DNA of 64,000 nucleotides. It comes from Bacillus luti. GTDB taxonomy: Bacteria > Bacillota > Bacilli > Bacillales > Bacillaceae_G. Both the position numbers and the translations under genes were made by a program. The notes below the pieces were generated by a model, which saw only the letters and a list, made by a program, of their open reading frames with translations, ran no database searches and was not told the origin of the DNA. The stretch is from positions 1 to 64,000 of the forward strand of contig NZ_MACI01000093.1 of the NCBI RefSeq assembly GCF_001884105.1, read 5' to 3'. Below are positions 1-7,804 of the stretch, piece after piece. Within the stretch, counting starts at the first letter, position 1; every line of letters begins with the position of its first letter.

Positions 1-48
1 GAAGCTTTAGCATTTGTACAAGAGTACGTTAAATCTGTTTCAAAATAA
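1..48 (+). CDS. alaS: Alanyl-tRNA synthetase, C-terminal end (partial)
   Basis: The first 48 bases read in frame 1 as the last 15 codons of a protein ending [11 protein letters not shown] and a TAA stop; the rest lies before the window. In Bacillus alaS directly precedes ireB and ruvX, and an ending of this kind suits the C-terminal domain of AlaS, which charges tRNA-Ala with alanine. The identity rests mostly on gene order because so little is visible. Confidence 0.7.
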   Translation, partial: EALAFVQEYVKSVSK

Positions 49-124
49 AGAGATAGTAGTGTACAATGGTAGGGAGAGGAGAAGTTCTTCTCCCTATACT
101 TACTATATAAGTGAGGTGCTTGAA

Positions 125-391
125 ATGGACGGTTTTGATAAAACAATGAAGTTTAGCATTCAAGATGAAAAACAGAGTGTCCATGTAAACGATGTACTTT
201 TAACTGTGTATGATGCACTTCAAGAAAAAGGTTATAATCCGATTAACCAAATCGTCGGTTATTTATTAAGTGGAGATCCAGCATACATACCTCGCCATAA
301 AGATGCTCGAAGCATCATTCGCAAGCTTGAGCGTGATGAGTTAATCGAAGAGCTTGTGAAGTCTTACTTGAAACATCATCGTGAGGAGTAG
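125..391 (+). CDS. ireB: IreB family regulatory phosphoprotein (UPF0297)
   Basis: This 88-residue protein matches the IreB/YrzL family, with the conserved [17 protein letters not shown] stretch near residues 43-60. In Enterococcus the protein is a substrate of the Ser/Thr kinase IreK and is linked to cephalosporin tolerance; in Bacillus its role is less clear. The ATG at 125 is preceded by GAGGTG at 113-118; an upstream extension in the same frame lacks a ribosome site. It lies between alaS and ruvX, three bases before the ruvX start, so the two are co-transcribed. Confidence 0.9.
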   Translation: MDGFDKTMKFSIQDEKQSVHVNDVLLTVYDALQEKGYNPINQIVGYLLSGDPAYIPRHKDARSIIRKLERDELIEELVKSYLKHHREE

Positions 392-394
392 TTT

Positions 395-808
395 ATGCGG
401 ATATTAGGTTTAGATGTAGGTACAAAAACAGTCGGAGTTGCAATGAGCGACGAAATGGGCTGGACTGCACAAGGACTGGAAACAATCAAGATTAACGAAG
501 AACGAGGTCACTTTGGTTTTGACCGTATTTCTGAGTTAGTAAAGCAGTACAATGTGGACAAAATAGTAGTAGGTTTACCTAAAAATATGAATGGTACAAT
601 TGGCCCACGTGGTGAAGCGTGCCAGCAATTTGCAGAAAACCTACGAGAGCTGTTACAATTAGACGTTGTAATGTGGGACGAGCGTTTGTCAACGATGGCA
701 GCGGAACGTCTGCTCATTTCAGCTGATGTAAGCCGTAAGAAGCGAAAGCAAGTAATCGATAAGATGGCTGCAGTCGTAATCTTACAAGGATTTTTAGATA
801 GTAAATAA
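395..808 (+). CDS. ruvX: RuvX/YqgF, putative pre-16S rRNA nuclease
   Basis: A 137-residue protein of the YqgF/RuvX family, an RNase H-like fold. It begins [19 protein letters not shown], where D7 is the first acidic catalytic residue, and carries GLPKNMNGT and [11 protein letters not shown] motifs near residues 65 and 94. The E. coli relative trims the 5' end of pre-16S rRNA, and a Holliday-junction role has also been proposed. The start at 395 uses the GAGGAG that overlaps the end of ireB. The length is normal for the family. Confidence 0.93.
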   Translation: MRILGLDVGTKTVGVAMSDEMGWTAQGLETIKINEERGHFGFDRISELVKQYNVDKIVVGLPKNMNGTIGPRGEACQQFAENLRELLQLDVVMWDERLSTMAAERLLISADVSRKKRKQVIDKMAAVVILQGFLDSK

Positions 809-820
809 GAGGTGACCAAA

Positions 821-1099
821 ATGGAAGAAAATCAAATTACAATTGTAGACGAAAAAGGTAACGAACATTTATGTGAAATTATTTTCACTTTTGATGCTGA
901 AAAATTTGGCAAAAAATCATACGTAGTCTTCTCTCCAATCGGTGAAGTAGACGAAGATGGAGATCAAATTTATGATGCAATGGCTTATGAGCAAAATGAA
1001 GAAGAGGGCGGAAGTTTACTTCCAATCGAATCTGAAGAAGAGTGGGAAATGGTACAAGAAATGTTCAACACTCTAGCTGATGAGCAAGAAGCTGAATAA
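821..1099 (+). CDS. yrzB: DUF1292 protein YrzB
   Basis: A 92-residue, very acidic protein of the DUF1292 family (YrzB in B. subtilis), with the core HLCEIIFTFDAEKFGKKSYVVF and an acidic C-terminus. Its function is unknown. The ATG at 821 is preferred over the in-frame GTG at 812 because AGAGGTG (808-814) then lies at normal distance. It is the third gene of the ireB-ruvX-yrzB operon and is followed by a clear terminator hairpin. Confidence 0.88.
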   Translation: MEENQITIVDEKGNEHLCEIIFTFDAEKFGKKSYVVFSPIGEVDEDGDQIYDAMAYEQNEEEGGSLLPIESEEEWEMVQEMFNTLADEQEAE

Positions 1100-1111
1100 T
1101 AAGTACTGAAA

Positions 1112-1142
1112 AGGTGGACGATATATCGTCCATCTTTTTTTA
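1112..1142 (+). terminator. Terminator after yrzB
   Basis: The arms GGTGGACGAT and ATCGTCCATC form a 10-bp stem (one G-T pair), followed by a run of T. Confidence 0.85.
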
Positions 1143-1189
1143 TATGTAAAATGAAAGATTTTTTGTCGAAACTGCGTAATCCTTTGTAG

Positions 1190-1195
1190 TATAAT
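1190..1195 (+). promoter_or_regulatory. Possible -10 element of the mltG promoter
   Basis: A perfect TATAAT lies 121 bases before the mltG start, after the yrzB terminator. The matching -35 is poor: TTGTCG is 21 bases away, TCGAAA 18. Confidence 0.45.
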
Positions 1196-1316
1196 GAGAC
1201 GGATTGTAGAAAAATAAAGTATCTGTCAAAAATGATAGGTAAGTTTATTGTGATTTTTCATCGTGTTGTATAGAAAGATGTACATATGGCCTACAATTGA
1301 ATAAGGAGGAAGAGTT

Positions 1317-2387
1317 TTGGTAGAGAATCAAGTGAAAAAGAAGCGTAGACGCATTTTTTTATTTTCGATTATTGCACTGCTTTTAGTTTGTGGTTCAGTC
1401 TATGCGTATATTTCATCGGCATTAGGACCAGTTGATAGCGGGAATAAAAAAGAGATTGAAGTAGAAATTCCAAAGGGATCATCTACTAGTAAGATTGGTG
1501 AGATTTTAGAAGAAAAAGGTGCTGTGAAAAACGGTACAGTTTTTAGTTTTTATACAAAGGCTAAATCAAAAAATTTACAAGCTGGTACATATTTGTTGAA
1601 TCCTTCAATGAGTGTTACAGATGTTATTGAACAAATGTCATCTGGTAATGTACATCGTCCAGCTCTTTATAAAGTGACGATAAAAGAAGGGGCGCAAGTA
1701 ACTGAAATTGCAGAAGCGGTTGCAAGCGAATTAAAGTGGAATAAAGATGATGTTGTACGTCAATTAAACGATAAAGCATTTATTCAAAAAATGCAGCAAA
1801 AGTATCCGAAGTTATTAACGGATAAAATCTTTGATAGCAATATTAAATACCCGTTAGAAGGGTATTTATACCCTGCGACATATTCTTTCTATAAGAAAGA
1901 TACGACGCTAGAAGAAGTTGTAATTCCGATGCTTGAGAAAACGAATGCAATCATTGTTCAAAACGAGGAGAAAATGAAAGCGAAGAACTGGGATGTTCAT
2001 CAGCTTTTAACATTATCTTCCCTTATTGAGGAAGAGGCAACTGGTTTTACAGATCGTCAAAAGATATCCAGTGTGTTCTATAATCGTTTAGCAAAAGGGA
2101 TGCCGCTTCAAACGGATCCAACGGTATTATACGCACTTGGAAAGCATAAGCAACGTGTATTATACGAAGATTTAAAAGTAAACTCACCGTACAATACGTA
2201 TGTTGTGAAAGGATTGCCAGTGGGACCAATTGCAAACTCTGGTAAACATTCAGTAGAAGCAGCATTAGAACCGGCGCAAACAGATTATTATTATTTCTTA
2301 GCTGCACCAAGTGGTGAAGTGTATTATGCGAAAACGTTAGAAGAGCATAATGCATTAAAGCAAAAATATATTACGAAAAAACAGTGA
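1317..2387 (+). CDS. mltG: Endolytic murein transglycosylase MltG
   Basis: This 356-residue protein has a basic N-terminus, one membrane segment (residues about 13-34) and a YceG/MltG domain. MltG cuts nascent glycan strands inside the chain and is thought to set strand length. Family signatures seen are YPLEGYLYPATYSF (about 180) and the catalytic SSLIEEEA, with the glutamates near residue 225, followed by YNRL and LQTDPTVLYALG. The start is TTG at 1317 with AAGGAGGA at 1303-1310. It has its own promoter region and terminator. Confidence 0.93.
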   Translation: MVENQVKKKRRRIFLFSIIALLLVCGSVYAYISSALGPVDSGNKKEIEVEIPKGSSTSKIGEILEEKGAVKNGTVFSFYTKAKSKNLQAGTYLLNPSMSVTDVIEQMSSGNVHRPALYKVTIKEGAQVTEIAEAVASELKWNKDDVVRQLNDKAFIQKMQQKYPKLLTDKIFDSNIKYPLEGYLYPATYSFYKKDTTLEEVVIPMLEKTNAIIVQNEEKMKAKNWDVHQLLTLSSLIEEEATGFTDRQKISSVFYNRLAKGMPLQTDPTVLYALGKHKQRVLYEDLKVNSPYNTYVVKGLPVGPIANSGKHSVEAALEPAQTDYYYFLAAPSGEVYYAKTLEEHNALKQKYITKKQ

Positions 2388-2393
2388 AATGGG

Positions 2394-2430
2394 GAGGGAT
2401 AGCGAAAAAGGTCGCACATCCCTCTTTTTT
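2394..2430 (+). terminator. Terminator after mltG
   Basis: GAGGGAT (2394-2400) pairs with ATCCCTC (2418-2424), followed by six T. Confidence 0.85.
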
Positions 2431-2448
2431 GTGGTAAAATATATCGGG

Positions 2449-2527
2449 TTAAAAACTGGCAGAAGAATCGTTTTTAATATCAAAACGGGACGTACAAGCT
2501 AAGGGTGAAGCTGGCTTGTATTTTTAT
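2449..2527 (+). promoter_or_regulatory. Two hairpins, the second terminator-like, before trmR
   Basis: TTAAAAAC (2449-2456) pairs perfectly with GTTTTTAA (2470-2477). TACAAGC (2493-2499) then pairs with GCTTGTA (2514-2520), followed by TTTTTATT. The second hairpin looks like an intrinsic terminator 64 bases ahead of trmR, so it may be a leader attenuator or a second mltG terminator. Confidence 0.45.
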
Positions 2528-2590
2528 TGCATTCTATGTGTGAAAAGACGTCATAGAGGCACTTCTCCATGTAAATAAGGAGGACCATTT

Positions 2591-3232
2591 ATGGAGGATG
2601 CAGTTAACGAGTACCTATTATCATTTATTGATCCGAAAGATAAATTAATTCTGGAAATGGAAGAATATGCAACAGAAAATCATGTGCCGATTATGGATCG
2701 ACTTGGAATGGAATTTATGCTGCAATTTTTACGTTTAATTGGACCGAAAAGCATTTTAGAGCTTGGTACGGCAATTGGCTATTCTAGTATTCGTATGATG
2801 CAAGCTATTCCAAATTCACGTATTGTGACAGTTGAGCGCAATCGTGAACGATATGAAAAAGCACTTGAATATATAGAGCGTTCCCCAGTAAAAGAACGTA
2901 TTTCAGTTATATACGGTGATGCGTTAGAAACGGGCGAACAAGTAAAAGAACACGGAACATTTGACGTTATTTTTATTGATGCAGCAAAAGGACAATATCG
3001 TCGCTTTTTTGACTTATATGAACCGTTATTAAATCCTGGTGGCGTAATTATTTCAGATAATGTTATGTATCATGGACTTGTAACGACTAAAGAGAAGATT
3101 GAAAACAGACGTACACGTGGTTTAATCCGTCGTATTAAGACGTACAATGAATGGCTTATGAACCATGAAGGATATGATACAACGATTTTCCCAATTGGTG
3201 ATGGAGTAGCTGTTAGTAAAAAGAGAGGGTGA
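2591..3232 (+). CDS. trmR: tRNA 5-hydroxyuridine O-methyltransferase TrmR (YrrM)
   Basis: A 213-residue SAM-dependent O-methyltransferase with motif I ELGTAIGYSS (about residue 57), an acidic VTVERN strand end and VIFIDAAKGQY (about 125). The B. subtilis orthologue YrrM/TrmR methylates 5-hydroxyuridine at tRNA position 34 to 5-methoxyuridine. The next two genes are the TrhP pair that makes the hydroxyuridine, so the cluster encodes both steps. The ATG at 2591 follows AAGGAGG. Older annotation calls this a caffeoyl-CoA methyltransferase-like protein. Confidence 0.9.
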   Translation: MEDAVNEYLLSFIDPKDKLILEMEEYATENHVPIMDRLGMEFMLQFLRLIGPKSILELGTAIGYSSIRMMQAIPNSRIVTVERNRERYEKALEYIERSPVKERISVIYGDALETGEQVKEHGTFDVIFIDAAKGQYRRFFDLYEPLLNPGGVIISDNVMYHGLVTTKEKIENRRTRGLIRRIKTYNEWLMNHEGYDTTIFPIGDGVAVSKKRG

Positions 3233-3239
3233 CCAAGGT

Positions 3240-4169
3240 ATGAAGAAACCTGAATTGTTAGTAACGCCAAAAACATTGGCGGATATCGAACCTCTTGCGA
3301 AAGCAGGGGCAGATGCGGTAATGATCGGTGAGCAAAAGTTTGGTTTACGTTTAGCAGGGGAATTTGCACGTGAAGACGTAAAACAAGCTGTTCATATTGC
3401 GCATGAAAATGGTGTGAAAGTATACGTAGCAATGAATGCTATGTTCCACAACGATAAAGTAGAAGAGTTAACAGATTATGTTGCATTTTTAAACGAAGTA
3501 AATGTAGATGCGATTGTTTTCGGAGATCCAGCGGTATTAATGGCCGTTCGCGAAGTAGCACCAAATATGCAGTTGCACTGGAATACAGAAACGACAGCAA
3601 CAAACTGGTTTACTTGTAACTACTGGGGACAAAGAGGAGCAAAACGTGCTGTATTAGCTCGTGAGCTTAGCTTAGATGAAATTGTTGAATTAAAAGAAAA
3701 TGCTGAAGTGGAGCTTGAAGTACAAATTCACGGTATGACTTGCATGTTCCAATCGAAGCGTTCACTAGTAGGAAACTACTTTGAGTATCAAGGACGTAAT
3801 CTTGACATTGAAAAGAAAAAATATGAAGAGAATATGTTCTTATATGATCCAGAGCGTAACAATAAATATCCAATTTATGAAGATGAAAATGGTACTCATA
3901 TTATGAGCCCAAATGATATTTGTTTCATCGATGAATTAGAAGAACTAATCGATGGTGAAGTAGATAGCTTTAAAATCGACGGTGTACTAAAAAGTTCTGA
4001 ATACATTATCGAAGTAACGAAAAAATATCGTAAAGCAATTGATTTATGTGTAGAAGATCGTGATGCGTATTATGACGTGAAAGACGACTTATATAAAGAG
4101 ATAGAAGAAATGCAACCAGTAAATCGTCCGTTAGATACAGGATTCTTCTTTAAAGAAACGGTTTACTAA
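3240..4169 (+). CDS. trhP1: U32-family tRNA hydroxylation protein TrhP1 (YrrN)
   Basis: A 309-residue peptidase-U32-family protein, orthologous by order and length to B. subtilis YrrN. TrhP proteins work in prephenate-dependent 5-hydroxylation of wobble uridine; despite the name they are not proven peptidases here. The signature VQIHGMTCMFQSKRSLVGNY (about 161-180) keeps only one cysteine (C168), while TrhP2 has five in the matching region. The ATG at 3240 lies 8 bases after trmR, with AGAGGGTGA upstream overlapping the trmR end. Confidence 0.88.
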   Translation: MKKPELLVTPKTLADIEPLAKAGADAVMIGEQKFGLRLAGEFAREDVKQAVHIAHENGVKVYVAMNAMFHNDKVEELTDYVAFLNEVNVDAIVFGDPAVLMAVREVAPNMQLHWNTETTATNWFTCNYWGQRGAKRAVLARELSLDEIVELKENAEVELEVQIHGMTCMFQSKRSLVGNYFEYQGRNLDIEKKKYEENMFLYDPERNNKYPIYEDENGTHIMSPNDICFIDELEELIDGEVDSFKIDGVLKSSEYIIEVTKKYRKAIDLCVEDRDAYYDVKDDLYKEIEEMQPVNRPLDTGFFFKETVY

Positions 4170-4187
4170 ACGAGGAGGGTGTAGGAC

Positions 4188-5468
4188 ATGACTGTACAAG
4201 AAATTTCACGAGTGATCGATGGCAAACGCGTTATTGTGAAGAAACCTGAACTGTTAATCCCCGCGGGTAATTTAGAAAAATTAAAAGTAGCTATCCATTA
4301 CGGGGCAGATGCTGTATATTTAGGTGGACAAGAATTTGGTCTTCGTTCGAATGCAGGTAACTTTACGCTGGAAGAAATGGCAGAAGGCGTTGAATTTGCA
4401 AAGAAATATGGAGCAAAAATATATGTAACGACAAATATCTTTGCACATAATGAGAATATGGACGGGCTAGAGGAATATTTAAAAGGGATTGAAAAAGCTG
4501 GCGTAACGGGAATTATCGTTGCCGATCCGCTTATTATTGAGACGTGTAAACGTGTAGCGCCTTCTGTTGAGGTGCATTTAAGTACACAGCAATCACTATC
4601 CAACTGGAAAGCAGCACAGTATTGGAAAGAAGAAGGTTTACATCGTCTTGTATTAGCTCGTGAAGCAAGCTATGAAGAAATGAAAGAAATTAAAGAAAAA
4701 GTGGATATTGAAATTGAAGCATTCGTCCATGGTGCAATGTGTATCGCTTATTCAGGAAGATGTACATTAAGTAACCATATGACAGCGCGTGACTCTAACC
4801 GTGGTGGTTGTTGTCAGTCTTGTCGCTGGGACTACGATTTAGTTCAAACAGTATCACAACATAAAGATGCAAAAGAGCTGCCTCTATTCCAAGAAGAAGA
4901 TGCTCATTTTGCAATGAGTCCAAAAGATTTAAATTTAATTTTATCAATACCGAAAATGATTGAAATTGGAATTGATAGCTTAAAGGTTGAAGGACGTATG
5001 AAATCAATCCATTACGTAGCGACTGTAGCAACTGTATATCGCAAAGTAATTGATGCGTATTGTGCGGATCCAGATAACTTTGAGTTTAAACAAGAATGGT
5101 TAGATGAGCTTGATAAATGTGCAAACCGTGATACAGCTCCTGCATTCTTTGAAGGGGTTCCAGGACATCAAGAGCAAATGTTTGGAAATCATAGTAAGAA
5201 AACAACGTATGATTTTGCTGGTTTAGTGTTAGATTATAATGAAGAAACGGGCATCGTAACGATTGAGCAACGTAATCATTTCAAACCAGGACATGAAGTG
5301 GAGTTCTTTGGACCAGAAATAGAAAACTTTACGCAAACGGTGGAGAAAATTTGGGATGAGGATGGAAACGAATTAGATGCAGCGAGACATCCGTTGCAAA
5401 TCGTGAAATTCAAAGTGGATCAACCAGTGTATGTGAATAATATGATGCGCAAAAGCATACTTCAATAA
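4188..5468 (+). CDS. trhP2: U32-family tRNA hydroxylase TrhP2 (YrrO)
   Basis: A 426-residue U32-family protein, YrrO in B. subtilis, acting with TrhP1 in prephenate-dependent formation of 5-hydroxyuridine at tRNA position 34. Residues 179-214 hold the family signature with cysteines at 185, 192, 208, 209 and 212, which in this family are proposed iron-sulfur ligands. The C-terminal 80 residues form the extra beta-domain usual for the longer paralogue. The ATG at 4188 follows GAGGAGGGTG. It is the third gene of the trmR-trhP1-trhP2-udk cluster. Confidence 0.9.
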   Translation: MTVQEISRVIDGKRVIVKKPELLIPAGNLEKLKVAIHYGADAVYLGGQEFGLRSNAGNFTLEEMAEGVEFAKKYGAKIYVTTNIFAHNENMDGLEEYLKGIEKAGVTGIIVADPLIIETCKRVAPSVEVHLSTQQSLSNWKAAQYWKEEGLHRLVLAREASYEEMKEIKEKVDIEIEAFVHGAMCIAYSGRCTLSNHMTARDSNRGGCCQSCRWDYDLVQTVSQHKDAKELPLFQEEDAHFAMSPKDLNLILSIPKMIEIGIDSLKVEGRMKSIHYVATVATVYRKVIDAYCADPDNFEFKQEWLDELDKCANRDTAPAFFEGVPGHQEQMFGNHSKKTTYDFAGLVLDYNEETGIVTIEQRNHFKPGHEVEFFGPEIENFTQTVEKIWDEDGNELDAARHPLQIVKFKVDQPVYVNNMMRKSILQ

Positions 5469-5485
5469 GAAAGAGTGATAGTCGA

Positions 5486-6124
5486 ATGGGGACGAATAAG
5501 CCTGTTGTAATTGGAATTGCTGGTGGTTCGGGATCAGGTAAAACGAGTGTAACGAAAGCGATTTTTGACCATTTTAAAGGTCATTCTATTTTAATCTTAG
5601 AGCAAGATTATTATTACAAAGATCAAAGCCATTTACCAATGGAAGAGCGTTTAAAAACAAATTATGATCATCCGCTTGCGTTTGATAATGATCTGTTAAT
5701 TGAACATTTGCAGCAGTTGCTTGCATATGAGCAAATTGATAAGCCTGTATATGACTATACATTGCATACGCGTTCAGAAGAAGTCATTCCAGTTGAGCCG
5801 AAAGATGTAATCATTTTAGAAGGAATTCTTATTTTAGAAGACCCACGTCTTTGTGAGTTAATGGACATTAAGCTATTTGTTGATACAGATGCGGACCTTC
5901 GTATCTTACGCCGCATGCAGCGCGACATTAAAGAGCGTGGTCGTACGATGGATTCAGTTATTGATCAATACGTAAATGTTGTACGTCCAATGCACAATCA
6001 ATTTATTGAGCCTTCTAAGAAATTTGCGGATATTATTATTCCTGAAGGTGGACAAAACCACGTTGCAATTGATATTATGGTGACAAAAATTGCAACAATT
6101 CTTGAACAAAAAGTAAATTTGTAA
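5486..6124 (+). CDS. udk: Uridine kinase
   Basis: A 212-residue kinase with P-loop [12 protein letters not shown] at residues 10-21, [11 protein letters not shown] (about 40) and [10 protein letters not shown] (lid region, about 146). It phosphorylates uridine and cytidine to UMP and CMP in pyrimidine salvage. The length is normal. The ATG at 5486 is 17 bases after trhP2, so it belongs to that operon as in B. subtilis. An RNA hairpin at 6144-6174 lies right after it. Confidence 0.95.
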   Translation: MGTNKPVVIGIAGGSGSGKTSVTKAIFDHFKGHSILILEQDYYYKDQSHLPMEERLKTNYDHPLAFDNDLLIEHLQQLLAYEQIDKPVYDYTLHTRSEEVIPVEPKDVIILEGILILEDPRLCELMDIKLFVDTDADLRILRRMQRDIKERGRTMDSVIDQYVNVVRPMHNQFIEPSKKFADIIIPEGGQNHVAIDIMVTKIATILEQKVNL

Positions 6125-6143
6125 TAGCATAGTAAAAGATATA

Positions 6144-6174
6144 CGATAGGAAGGGATTTTTTCCCTTCCTATCG
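6144..6174 (+). terminator. Perfect 13-bp hairpin after udk, no T tail
   Basis: CGATAGGAAGGGA (6144-6156) pairs perfectly with TCCCTTCCTATCG (6162-6174) around a T5 loop. It is followed by AATACA instead of T, so it may stabilise or process the transcript more than end it. Confidence 0.5.
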
Positions 6175-6193
6175 AATACAATGAAACATGCAA

Positions 6194-6369
6194 CCTCATC
6201 TATATATAGGTGAGGGCATATTTATATCAACTTTCCATACATATCTTCTTTATATAAAGAAGAATTGGAAATACGGGGTTGTATGTGACAACTCCGCTAG
6301 TGCAGGCGTGCTAGAAACCTCCGCTCTACATATAAGCGGGGGAGTTTTCATATGGAACTCCTCTTTTTT
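6194..6369 (+). promoter_or_regulatory. Structured leader with attenuator-like terminator before greA
   Basis: Several hairpins follow each other: 6194-6215 (9 bp, one G-T), 6245-6262 (18-nt palindrome), 6275-6295 (GGGGTTGT with ACAACTCC), 6318-6342 (CCTCCGCT with AGCGGGGG) and 6339-6363 (GGGGAGTT with AACTCCTC) followed by six T. The last two share bases 6339-6342 and exclude each other. ACAACTCC of the third could also pair with GGAGTT of the terminator. No T-box or other known riboswitch consensus was recognised. Confidence 0.5.
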
Positions 6370-6401
6370 CGGGGGATTGGTATATAAAAGGAGTGGAAAA
6401 T

Positions 6402-6878
6402 ATGGCAACAGAAAAAACATACCCTATGACGCAAGAGGGTAAGCAAAAGCTAGAGAACGAACTTGAGGATTTAAAAACGGTAAAACGTAAAGAGGTTGTA
6501 GAGCGCATTAAGATTGCACGTAGCTTCGGAGATCTTTCTGAGAACTCTGAGTACGATGCGGCGAAAGATGAGCAAGCGTTCGTAGAAGGACGTATTACAC
6601 AATTAGAAAACATGATTCGTAACGCAGTTATCATCACAGATAACGGCGAAGAATCTACTGTTGTTACATTAGGTAAAACAGTAACATTTAAAGAGTTACC
6701 AGGTGGAGATGAAGAATCTTACACAATCGTAGGTAGCGCAGAAGCAGACCCATTTGAAGGAAGAATTTCTAACGATTCTCCAATCGCAAAAAGCTTATTA
6801 GGTAAGCAAATTGGTGAAAAAGTAGCAATTCAAACACCAGGTGGAGAAATGCAAGTAGAGATTATCTCTGTAAAATAA
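6402..6878 (+). CDS. greA: Transcription elongation factor GreA
   Basis: A 158-residue GreA: an N-terminal coiled coil (residues about 1-75) with the acidic tip in [23 protein letters not shown], then an FKBP-like C-terminal domain with the terminal motif [18 protein letters not shown]. It rescues backtracked RNA polymerase by stimulating transcript cleavage in the secondary channel. The ATG at 6402 is chosen over the in-frame GTG at 6393 because the latter lies inside the AAAGGAGTG ribosome site. A long structured leader precedes it and a strong terminator follows. Confidence 0.97.
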   Translation: MATEKTYPMTQEGKQKLENELEDLKTVKRKEVVERIKIARSFGDLSENSEYDAAKDEQAFVEGRITQLENMIRNAVIITDNGEESTVVTLGKTVTFKELPGGDEESYTIVGSAEADPFEGRISNDSPIAKSLLGKQIGEKVAIQTPGGEMQVEIISVK

Positions 6879-6880
6879 AA

Positions 6881-6911
6881 AAAGATTCTCCCTCGGGAGA
6901 ATCTTTTTTTA
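6881..6911 (+). terminator. Terminator after greA
   Basis: AAAGATTCTCC (6881-6891) and GGAGAATCTTT (6896-6906) form an 11-bp stem with a CTCG loop, followed by T. Confidence 0.92.
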
Positions 6912-7037
6912 TTTTATCTGTAGAATGGAAAAATGTATGGACATTCGAATGATTCGACAGGAAATGTCAAAAAAATACTTTAAGCTTTGATATCATAATT
7001 AGGGACTATAGGTTTTAATAGGGAAAAGGGGCTAATT

Positions 7038-7718
7038 ATGAAACATAAAATCTTTACAGGGCTGGTTTGTAGTATATCCATATTAGGGCTCGTTGCATGT
7101 GGAACGAATGAGGAAACTACATCATCAAAGGGCGAAAAAATAAAGCAAGAAGAAAAAAAGGATACTAGAGCAACTGAGGGTTCAAAAAGCGTAGAAAATC
7201 CACAAGATAAAAAGGAATTTGATGATTTTGATGTAGCATATCAATTAGCTATTGTGATGAAAATATTTCAAAATGTAACAATTAAGTATGATTATGCGAT
7301 TGGGAATCCAGATTATTTATTGCGAGACTCAATGGACCAAAAAACAATAGATGACATGAAGAATATGTTGCAAGAACAGGCGAAGAATAATGATAAAATT
7401 TTAAAGGATGAAGTAAATCAAGCATATACATATTTGAAACAATCGAAAGTAAGTAATAAAGATGATATTCAAAAAATAATAGATGCAGAAAATAATTACT
7501 TACAAATTGTAGATAAAATGATTGCTTGTATTGATTCTGTAACAGTCGAGAATGCTAAAGAAAAAAGAAGTGAAATGAATAATTTAAGTGAGGAATATTT
7601 AAAAGTAGCGGCTAACGTAACCACTACTGTAATTGAAGTTGCCAAAAACACTGGGGTGAATGAAGCAGAATTTAAATCGCTTCTTATGAAATTTCTAGAG
7701 CAGCCAAAGAAGCAATAA
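7038..7718 (+). CDS. Putative lipoprotein, unknown function
   Basis: I do not recognise a family. The 226-residue protein has a signal peptide with lipobox LVAC (C21), a charged Lys/Glu/Thr/Ser-rich linker to about residue 60, then a mostly helical domain rich in Lys, Asp and Asn with little aromatic content. It is therefore probably an outer-face membrane-anchored lipoprotein. The ATG follows AAAAGGGG. It sits between greA and pbpI, with its own upstream region, and ends before a terminator-like hairpin that overlaps the pbpI ribosome site. Confidence 0.75.
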   Translation: MKHKIFTGLVCSISILGLVACGTNEETTSSKGEKIKQEEKKDTRATEGSKSVENPQDKKEFDDFDVAYQLAIVMKIFQNVTIKYDYAIGNPDYLLRDSMDQKTIDDMKNMLQEQAKNNDKILKDEVNQAYTYLKQSKVSNKDDIQKIIDAENNYLQIVDKMIACIDSVTVENAKEKRSEMNNLSEEYLKVAANVTTTVIEVAKNTGVNEAEFKSLLMKFLEQPKKQ

Positions 7719-7768
7719 CAGCGTATGTAATATGTATTTTTGTTTTGTAGCTTGTATAAATAAAATGG

Positions 7769-7804
7769 TACCTCGTCTAAACTACAATAGACGAGGTGTT
7801 TTTT
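7769..7804 (+). terminator. Hairpin and T run that covers the pbpI ribosome site
   Basis: ACCTCGTCTA (7770-7779) pairs perfectly with TAGACGAGGT (7788-7797), then GTTTTTT. The 3' arm contains GAGGTG, the ribosome site of pbpI (start 7805), so the same structure could end transcription and block translation. Confidence 0.65.

Noticed and set aside
6194..6371. T-box or S-box riboswitch before greA or yrrT
   Set aside because: I found neither the T-box consensus nor SAM-riboswitch core motifs, and greA is not an amino-acid gene.
6188..6442. Open frame of 84 codons across the greA leader
   Set aside because: It runs through hairpins and the terminator into greA in another frame, with no family resemblance and no ribosome site.
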